A DNA stretch of 64,000 nt from positions 691,501 through 755,500 of the forward strand of contig SDUX01000006.1 of assembly GCA_008729055.1 (NCBI GenBank), in the 5' to 3' direction. The position numbers and the translations under genes are program-made. Positions within the stretch are counted from its first letter, which is position 1. Each line of letters starts with the position of its first letter. This DNA comes from Pyropia haitanensis (taxonomy: Eukaryota; Rhodophyta; Bangiophyceae; Bangiales; Bangiaceae). Shown in pieces: positions 56,910 to 64,000 of this stretch. The notes beneath the pieces are model-generated. The model saw only the letters and a program-made list of their open reading frames with translations, was not told where the DNA came from and searched no databases.

Positions 56910-57992
56910 ATGTCGTCTACCATCCCCGCCGTTGTGCCGTCGCTGGCGTCAGCGACGGCCCCCCTGGCGGCCTTGTCCGGGGCGGCGGAGATGGAGGAGC
57001 CGGTGCGACGACGCCGTCGAGGCGCGCCGTCTGCCGACACCATGCAGGCCCTGGCGGCTGAGGCGGCGGTGGATGCTCGCCACTTTAGGGAGCTGGTCAT
57101 TGACGCGGAGACGCACGTGGACCTGCCAAAGCTCCGCCGTGCCGCCAGGGGCGGGGTGCCCGCCTCGACGCGCGCGCATGTGTGGCCCTACCTGCTGGGT
57201 GTGTGGGCGCCGGAAAAGTTTGATGAGGTCACCGCCCGCCGCCGTCTGCAAGACGACTACACCAAGGTGCTTGGCCGCGCGCTGGATGTCGTGGGCGCGA
57301 ACGGCTCGGGGATTGACTCGGACGTGGCACGCCGAGTGCGGTCAGAGCTGAAGCGTCGAGCGTCGCGGGACATGACGCAAGTGGTGCCATCTGAGCGGTT
57401 CTGGCACGTGGCGCGGGTGGTGGCGGCGCAGCTGTTGACGGCGGACGAGGCGGCGGCTGACGACGAGGGCACCTCCAGCTATGAGTACTCGCCAGGGATG
57501 GTGTCTCTGGCGTCACAGTTTGTTGCGGTGTGTCTCACCGAGGTGGAGGCGTACCACTGCTACGCTTCGTTGATGCGACGACATCAGCATCTGTTCACGT
57601 CGGACGGCCTGGCCGACGCGACCGGCCGCTTCCTGATGCTTTTCCGGGTGCTCCTGCCCGAGGTGTATGACGCTTTTGAGTCGGAGGAGGTGGACGCCCG
57701 CGCGTGGTTGCCCGCCTGGCTTCAGGGCCTACTTGCCAGGCAACTCCCTGTCGAGTGCTCGCGGCGGTTATGGGATACGTACCTCACTGGCCTGGACACG
57801 GAGGGTGAAGGCCTGGACCTTCACCCGTACGTGTGCCTAGCGATCCTCGACTGCCTGCAAGAGCAGCTGCAAGAGGTGGAGGCGCCCGAGATGCTCGCGG
57901 TTCTTGCCCACCTGCCTGAGCTGGACATTGACCAGTGCATCACCCGTGCGTGCAACTACCGGGACGATGTCAAGGGGCGGGGGCTGCTTTGA
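56910..57992 (+). CDS. TBC-domain Rab GTPase-activating protein
   Basis: TBC proteins switch off Rab GTPases in membrane traffic. The frame has 360 residues from the ATG at 56910. TBC blocks in order: LRRAARGGVPASTRAHVWPYL near residue 75-95, the IxxDxxR motif as IDSDVAR near 130, SYEYSPGMVSLASQFV near 190, FLMLFRVLLPEVYDAFES, and WLPAWLQGLLARQLPVECSRRLWDTYL near 270-300. The Arg finger is present. The Gln finger motif, usually YxQGM, reads YSPGM, so the Gln is replaced by Pro. No transmembrane or other domain is seen. Its Rab target is unknown. Confidence 0.83.
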   Translation: MSSTIPAVVPSLASATAPLAALSGAAEMEEPVRRRRRGAPSADTMQALAAEAAVDARHFRELVIDAETHVDLPKLRRAARGGVPASTRAHVWPYLLGVWAPEKFDEVTARRRLQDDYTKVLGRALDVVGANGSGIDSDVARRVRSELKRRASRDMTQVVPSERFWHVARVVAAQLLTADEAAADDEGTSSYEYSPGMVSLASQFVAVCLTEVEAYHCYASLMRRHQHLFTSDGLADATGRFLMLFRVLLPEVYDAFESEEVDARAWLPAWLQGLLARQLPVECSRRLWDTYLTGLDTEGEGLDLHPYVCLAILDCLQEQLQEVEAPEMLAVLAHLPELDIDQCITRACNYRDDVKGRGLL

Positions 57993-58568
57993 GGCGCCGA
58001 TGCGTACCCGATGGTGGGTGTTGCTGCTGCTGACGTTTGCGGTGGGCGGCGTCAAGGCAACGACCAGGGTGTGCTTGAAAGGTTGGCTCTTGTGACAACA
58101 CGCCCCGCGTCGGCCACAAGTCGATGTGGCTGGTGTGTGCGAAGGGATTGCCTGCCGTTTGTCCTGGGCGTTCCTCTCGCCTTGTTTTATACGTGGAGTA
58201 CGTGTACTCTCTTTTGTCCATTGCCATCACTTATTTCTCTTGTTTCGACTGCTCTATCGGTTTGCTTCTGGTTGGGATTGCTGTGTTTGTCTGTGTGTAC
58301 GTGTTTTTTTTTCCTTCACCATCTTCCCCTCTTGTTCCCCCTTCATGGGGCATACGTTTTCGTTAGTCCGCTCGAGTGTGCTGACGGGCCTAAGCTCCAT
58401 GGTATCAAATTTTCCGGACACGGCAGCCGCTGGCGCTGCGCTGAGGACGCTTTTCGCCCACCCTCTGAGCCCTATTCTCTCGACCCAGCGAGGCGCACAG
58501 CCACCACCTTGACCTTTAGCACCCGTCCACGGCGGTTGCACACCCTTTCCCGCTACCCTCACACATGC
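57993..58568. other. Convergent spacer between TBC and FCF1
   Basis: About 580 bp, T-rich in the middle (58180-58370), holding both 3' ends. No gene seen. Confidence 0.5.
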
Positions 58569-59583
58569 TCATCTTGGTGCGAGGAATGCCGCCTCGGGCA
58601 GCCGCTCCACTGTATACTTGTGCGACGATATGTACATGATGGGCACGCCCGGCACCTTGCGTAGCCGCCGCCGCAAGTCGCGGTCACAAGTGGCCACAAT
58701 GTAGATGCGGGACGCCGTCACCCGGTCGACGATGCAGTCATCGGCGTAGGTGCCCTTGTGCGTGCACGGCAGCCGCACAAACGTCTTGTCCCGCGCCAGC
58801 CGCAGGGCGATGCGGAACTTGGGACCGAGCTTTTGGAGCTCCGCCATGACGCAGTCAGAGATGTAGATGGTGACGGCGGCGGCGAGGCAATCGAGCATGC
58901 CGCGCGCAATTTCTAGCTTGTTCACCACGGACATGTTCAGGAAGTTGGTGTCCAGCAGCACCTGTGGGCGAGGTGAGGAAAGGGTGATGGAGCGGAAGTC
59001 AAGAGCAGCGCGTGTGGTGTCCGCGCGGAAAGATTGTAACAGCATGAACCAGAGAAAAGGCCAGAACGCCAAGGTGCAACATGGCACCAACACAGACCGT
59101 CCCGGTCAAAGCCAAACCAAGGACACAAGAAATGCCAATGCGTCAGCAAGCTGTCCAACGACCACACCGCCACCATCCGCCGTCGTCGGAGAGGCGCCCA
59201 CATGCCAAATAGGTTTGGCCCCGTGACACGGGCCACACCCACAGCCGCGCCGGCGAGCGACCCAGTGCACAGAGAAGCCAGCCAGTACTCGCCCCAATCA
59301 GCGCCCCCACACCCGGCCCCCCTCCTCCAGCCCTTCCCCCCCCCAACGCGCCGCCGCCGCCAAAACGTACGTGAAACGGGGGCCCCAGCGCGCGGTTGTG
59401 GCTGAAGAAGAGCTCCGACCGCTGCACCAACGCGTCCGCCGCGCCCTTCTTCTTATCCGAATCGCGGTGGACGATGGGCGCGGCGTCCGCCTTGGCGGCG
59501 GCCTTGAGCTTGAGCCGCCCGTCGTTGGGGTTGAGCACCCGCTTCGTCGCCGCGTACTTGCGAGTCCGCTTGGCGCGGCCCAT
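58569..59583 (-). CDS. FCF1: rRNA-processing PIN-domain endonuclease FCF1/Utp24, two exons
   Basis: FCF1 is the small-subunit processome nuclease that cuts pre-rRNA at sites A1 and A2 in the nucleolus. Exon 1 (59371-59583) begins MGRAKRTRKYAATKRVLNPN and ends LGPPFH. The intron (58962-59370) starts GTACGT and ends CCCACAG. Exon 2 (58569-58961) begins VLLDTNFLNMSVVNKLEIAR. The total is 201 residues, the usual length. PIN-domain acids are in place: LLDTNF, ISDCVMAELQKLG, the highly conserved FVRLPCTHKGTYADDC, and VATCDRDLRRRLRKVPGVP. The end IMYISSHKYTVERLPEAAF is also typical. An intact, essential gene. Confidence 0.94.
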
Positions 59584-61000
59584 GGTGCGCCTCACCCGCA
59601 CGGGTGGAACACAGACCGCCAGGAACGGCTGCGCAAAAAAAAAAAAAACCGGAAGGGCTAGGCGGCTGCGGTTCCAGCGAGGTGTGGACGCGGCCGCCGC
59701 GCGGCAGCAGCGGCTGAGCGTCGGCCAGACGGCAGAAGGGTGCGGGCGTGCGCACCAGTGGCGGGCCAGGTGGCCGCCAACGCGGAAAAACTGCCTTGGA
59801 CAGAGACCGACGGAGGAGCCCAGGAAGAGGTGGGCGGCAGCGGTAGCAAGAACAAAGCAATGGCGGCAACGGCAGCGCAGACGGCCACACGAGGCGCGGC
59901 GAAACGCGTCCGAGACAGCGGGCGCCGTCGCGGTCGCCCTGGGTTGGCGAGGAGGCGATTCAGCTCGGGTTTGGTTTCACGAATACGGCATATTCGCCTG
60001 AATTCTAGAAGCGTTCGCCCGAACGATACATGAAGCGTACACACGTGTCGACAAGTTTTGCCACGTGTACCAGTGTCTGACGAGTCCTGTCTGCTTGATC
60101 ACGTGGGAACACTTTCGTCGGTTCGAAAACTTACCCCTCTCCCACCTGGCGGTCTATCCGTAATGCGGCGTATTCGCCGACCGTCGACCGAACGACGCCA
60201 CCCTGCTGTCGCCCCGAGCAGACAAAGTGGCCAACAAAAGTACTCTATATGCACAGCTGAAGTGTACAGGTGCTTTTGCCTCACTCGATGGAACTTTCTT
60301 TTGGAAACGTTGCACGTTTGACAAGTTTGGTCACGCGTTCACGGGCTGACGGCTGACGCGGGACGATGGCGGCCTGACGGGCGCACGGCTGACGTCCCAG
60401 GCGGGATGCCGTTCCCCCCCCACGCCCGCCGCCACCCCCCTTGACCGACGCGACGCGACACCCGCACCGACCCGACGCCCGCCGCCCGCCCGCGCCAGCC
60501 GCCGCCAACGCCGGCCGGGCCGGCCGCTGGGGCGCCGCCCCCCCGGCCGGCGCGACCCGCCCCAGCCGGCGGGGTGCGCCGACCACGCGCGGCGCGTACC
60601 CCCACGGGCGCGGTCCTGGCGCGTCGCCGCCGCGGCGCGTGCCGCCGTGCGCCGCGCCGACGGCGGCAGCGGCAGCGGCGGCAGCGGCGGCAGCGGCGGC
60701 AGCGGCGGCAGCGGCGGCAGCGGCGGCAGCGGCGGCAGCGGCGGCAGCGGCGGCAGCGGCGGCAGCGGCGGCAGCGGCGGCAGCGGCGGCAGCGGCGGCA
60801 GCGGCGCTGCCGCGCCGCCGCGTCTGCTACCCCCCGTCGGCAACGAGCCGCCGCCGTGGCTGCTGGCACTGACAGCCTCGCCGCGACCGCCGCCGCCACC
60901 CTTCCCACCGCCGCGGCGGCCGCCACCACCGCCGCGACGCGGACGGCGGCGGCGGCGCTTGTCACCGCCGCGGGCGCCGACGCACGCGGCGGCGGCAGCA

Positions 61001-61042
<42 letters not shown>

Positions 61043-61366
61043 ACGGCACCGGCGGCCCGCCGACGCGCGGGGCGGCGGCATCGGCACCCCCCCTCCCCCC
61101 CCCCCCCCCCCCCGCGCCGTGACGGCCGTGGCGGCGGTCCCCCCCGGCGGCCCAGCAGTGGCCGCCGCGCGCGGCCGTGCCGGCGGCGGCGGCCGCCGCC
61201 GACGCGACGCCCGCCGCGGGCGGTGGGCGGCGGCGCCCCGCGGCGCCGCCGCCCCGCGGCCGACGCGGCGACGCAACCAGACTGCTTTACGGGGCGGCGG
61301 CGCCCCCCCCCCCCCCGCCCCCCCCGCCCCCCCCCGCCCAACCCCACCCCCCCCCCTCTCCAAGCG
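59584..61366. other. Intergenic region right of FCF1
   Basis: About 1.8 kb. Positions 59960-60330 are AT-richer with two similar elements (CGGCATATTCGCC at 59987 and CGGCGTATTCGCC at 60167), a likely promoter area for FCF1 or an unseen gene. From 60350 on it is GC-rich triplet repeats. No gene is supported. Confidence 0.5.
60677..60802 (+). repeat. GGCGGCAGC nonamer, 14 copies
   Basis: Fourteen head-to-tail 9-bp units that would read as Gly-Gly-Ser in one frame. Shorter (GGC)n and (GCCGCT)n arrays follow at 60990-61040 and 63145-63185. Confidence 0.9.
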
Positions 61367-61709
61367 TCACCGCTCCGCCCCCCCCGCGGCGACCATCGCC
61401 TCCACCCCCTCCCGCACCACGTCGCGCACAAACGCGGTGACCTCCCCCCCCCCCCCAATCGTCACGTCGTCCACCCGCGCGACGGCGTGCACGAGCGGCC
61501 CCCCCCCCCCGGCGGCGACCCCCCCCCCGCCGCCCACCACAAACACCTCCGCCGCGGAGGTAAGGAAGCGGACGCCAAAGCCCACCTCCCGCACCCGCCG
61601 GCCGCGCGCGGCGAGCCACGCGTGGAGGCGGGCGCGCCACACCGAGCCGCCGCCGGCGGTGCCGCCGGCGGTGCCGCCGACGCGCGCAACGCCAACGACC
61701 GCCGCGTCG

Positions 61710-61745
<36 letters not shown>

Positions 61746-62304
61746 GGGGCGGCGGCGGTGGGGGTGGGGGTGCCGGTGCCGCCGCCGCGGTGGGGGGAGC
61801 GCCGGCCGCGGCGGCGGCCGCCGCCGTCGCCATTGGCGTTGCCGTCGCCGTCGCCGTCGCCGCCGTCGCCTGTTGGGGGGCCGCCGCCGTCACACACCCC
61901 CCCCCCGCCCCCCCCCCCCCGGGGTCCCCCCCTCCCCCCCCCCCCGCCTTCTCCCGCCACGGCGACCCCCCCCCAGGCGTCCGCCCACCCCCCCCCCCAC
62001 TCCACCCCCACCGGCGGCGTCACGACCACCCCAAACTTGACCGTATACAGCAGGCCACCCGCGGCGGTGACGCCCGCCACGCGGTGGCCGCCGGGCGACA
62101 CGAGGACGGCGTCGGCATAGCCGGCGGCGGCGGCCGCGACGAGCGCCAGGTGCTCGGGCAGCCGCGAGGTGGGCGTCGCCGCCTGCACGGCACGGGCGGC
62201 GGCGGCGGCCATGGCACGGACCGCCGCGGAGGGGGGGCGGGGGGGGGGGTTGGCGCCGCCGCGGGCGGGCCGACGGGCGCCCCCCCGTTGGCCGTCGTGG
62301 CGGC

Positions 62305-62343
<39 letters not shown>

Positions 62344-62686
62344 TGGCGGCGTCGCCGTCGCTGCCGCGGGCGCGCCGCCGCCGGCGGGCGCGTCGGGAGC
62401 GGGCGGTTTGGCGACGGCGGCGGCGGCGGTGGCGGCGGTGGCGGCGGCCGCGGCGGCGGCGGCGGCGGGCGCGTCGGGGGAGGGCGCGTCGGCGGTGGCG
62501 TCGAGCCGCCGCCGCGACCGTGGCGGCGGCGGCGGCGGGTCGGGGCTGGCGCCGTCGGCGCCGTGGCTGCCGCCGCCGCCGTGGCCACTGCCGGCGGTGG
62601 CGGCGCCAGAGCCGCCGTCGCCGCCCACGCCCGCGTCGTGGCCGGCCTGGTCGGCGGCCGCGGCGGGGGTGGCGGCGGCCGCCGCC

Positions 62687-62724
<38 letters not shown>

Positions 62725-63845
62725 CGCATCGTCGGGTGACGCCGACGGCGACGGCGACCGCGGCCGCGGCCGGCGGCGGCTGCCCGTCGGGGGGGTGGCC
62801 GCCGCCGCCGCGGCTGCCGCCGCCGCCGCCGCCGCGGCCGCCCCCCCGGCGGTGCCGCCCGCCGCGGCGAGCGTGGGGCGAACCCCCCCCCCACCCCGCG
62901 CGGCGCCGCCGCTGCCGCTGCCGCCGCTGCCACTGCCGCCACGGTCGCCGCTGCCGCCACTCCCACGGTCGCCGCTGCCGCCGGTGCCACTGCCGCTGCC
63001 GCCGCCCTCGGCAACGGACGTTGCGTCGGTGGCGGCCGCCGCCGCCGCCGCCGCCGCGGGCGGCGACGCCCCGTCGTCCGCCCCGACGCCGCGGCGGCCG
63101 CCCGCCACGCGCTGGCCGCCACCGCCGCCGGCGGTGCGGCTGGGGCTGCCGCTGCCGCTGCCGCTGCCGCTGCCGCTGCCGCTGCCGCGGCCGCTCCCAC
63201 ACCCCGTGCCGCTGCCGCTGCCGGTGGCGGTGCCACTCCCGCTGTCGCTGCCACCGCCGCCGCGGCTGCCACTGTCGGTGGCGCTGCCGACGAGGCTGCT
63301 GCCACTCCCCGAGTAGCCCTCATCGTCGCTCTCATTCCCACTGTCGGCGCTGCCGGGGGCGCCGCCCCAGCGCACCCCCCCCCCCCCTCAGCTTCGCCCC
63401 GCCGCACACGCTCGTCCACAACGGTGACGAGGTCGAGCCCCCCCCCCGCCCCCCCCCCCCCCCCACGCTGCCCCCGTACGCCGGCGGCGGCTCGACGCTC
63501 ACCACCACCGCCCCCGACCCCGACACGCGGAGCGACAGGACGCCCTCGGTGACGCGCGACGCGGCGAGCACCGCCGCCGCCGCGGCGGGCACCGCCGCCG
63601 TCAGCGCGGGCCCGTCGACGCCCAAGCCCGACGCGGCGGCGGCGAGCGCCGCCACGTGCGCGGCGAGGCCGAGCGGCACCCCGCGCGCGACGGCGACCGC
63701 CTCGGTGACCGCCACGCCGGCGGTCCAGCCGAGGTCGGTGAGGGGGATGGCCGCCGCCGTGGCGGGGAGGAGGCGGCCAGAGACCCACACGACGGGGGCG
63801 CGGGGGGGGACCGCCGCGGGGGGGATGGGGGGGGGGGGGGGCGCC

Positions 63846-63888
<43 letters not shown>

Positions 63889-64000
63889 GCCCGCGGCGGC
63901 GCCGGCCGCCCCGGTGGGCGGTGGCCGCGCGGGGAAGGCCGCCGCCGCCGCCGGCAGCGGCGGCGGCGGCGGCAGCACCGTTCTGGCCGGCGCGGCGGCG
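61367..64000 (-). CDS. Class IV aminotransferase-like protein with a large low-complexity insert, frame-broken
   Basis: The start is at or beyond the window edge. The N-terminal half (about 63810-63480) reads VVWVSGRLLPATAAAIPLTD and LGWTAGVAVTEAVAVARG, the typical opening of class IV PLP enzymes (branched-chain aminotransferase, aminodeoxychorismate lyase). After C-runs at 63438-63464 it continues one frame over (GLDLVTVVDERVRRGEAE), then changes frame again at 63374-63387. A Gly/Ser/Ala insert of about 380 residues follows. The C-terminal half (about 62240-61367) has SRLPEHLALVAAAAAGYADA, HRVAGVTAAGG, VVVTPP and EVGFGVRFLTSAAEVFVV. The usual catalytic Lys position reads Thr, and the usual Glu of the E-G-T motif reads Gly, so catalysis is doubtful. 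It could be a pseudogene, a pseudo-enzyme or an artefact of wrong run lengths. Confidence 0.5.

Noticed and set aside
60647..63316. A plus-strand frame of 889 codons
   Set aside because: It is the reverse of the aminotransferase-like gene plus triplet repeats. The minus strand carries the recognisable domain blocks.

Overview
This window is nuclear DNA of a photosynthetic eukaryote with extreme GC content and little but real intron content. The best fit is a red alga, probably a bangiophyte of the Porphyra/Pyropia kind, but this is inference from gene content and not proven. Supporting it: a plastid 3-oxoacyl-ACP reductase with a leader peptide, a phytyl-phosphate kinase of the DUF92/VTE6 family, a Golgi-type enzyme apparently joining glycosyltransferase and sulfotransferase parts (red algae make sulfated galactans), and a tRNA-Gly gene interrupted in its T-loop, a type of intron known from the red alga Cyanidioschyzon. 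Housekeeping genes (Sec24, FCF1, Pds5, an LYR protein, a TBC protein, a Mic60-like protein) confirm a eukaryotic nucleus. No operon, CRISPR array or intact transposon was seen.

Layout, left to right: 3' part of a Pds5-like cohesin factor (+); glycosyltransferase/sulfotransferase gene (-), divergent from VTE6 (+, three exons); C2H2 zinc-finger gene (+); disrupted tRNA-Gly (+); ChaC glutathione-degrading enzyme (-) with a 28-copy 19-bp minisatellite just upstream; possible Cys-rich secreted protein (-); MIT-domain protein with Cys-Thr-Cys-Pro repeats (+); Sec24 (-), divergent from a two-exon orphan (+); ABCD half-transporter (-), divergent from a diacylglycerol-kinase-like gene (+); FabG/KAR (-), divergent from a triple-malectin secreted protein (+); Mic60-like gene (-), divergent from an unrecognised type II membrane protein (+); a second C2H2 gene (+); a plastid-type MATE transporter (+); a zinc-ribbon/RRM protein (+); a small charged protein (-); LYR protein (+); TBC protein (+); FCF1 (-); and a class IV aminotransferase-like gene (-) running to the right edge.

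Most genes are intronless or have one or two short introns. The five well-supported introns all begin GTACGT or GTACGC. Genes often stand head to head over a shared upstream region of 0.5 to 1.5 kb, some with AT-rich islands. The rest of the intergenic DNA is GC-rich and low in complexity, so all six frames stay open for kilobases and most long open frames are meaningless. Long poly-G/poly-C runs also cut several conserved genes into frame-shifted pieces. Either these are run-length errors in the sequence or the runs vary in length, and coding coordinates near them are approximate.
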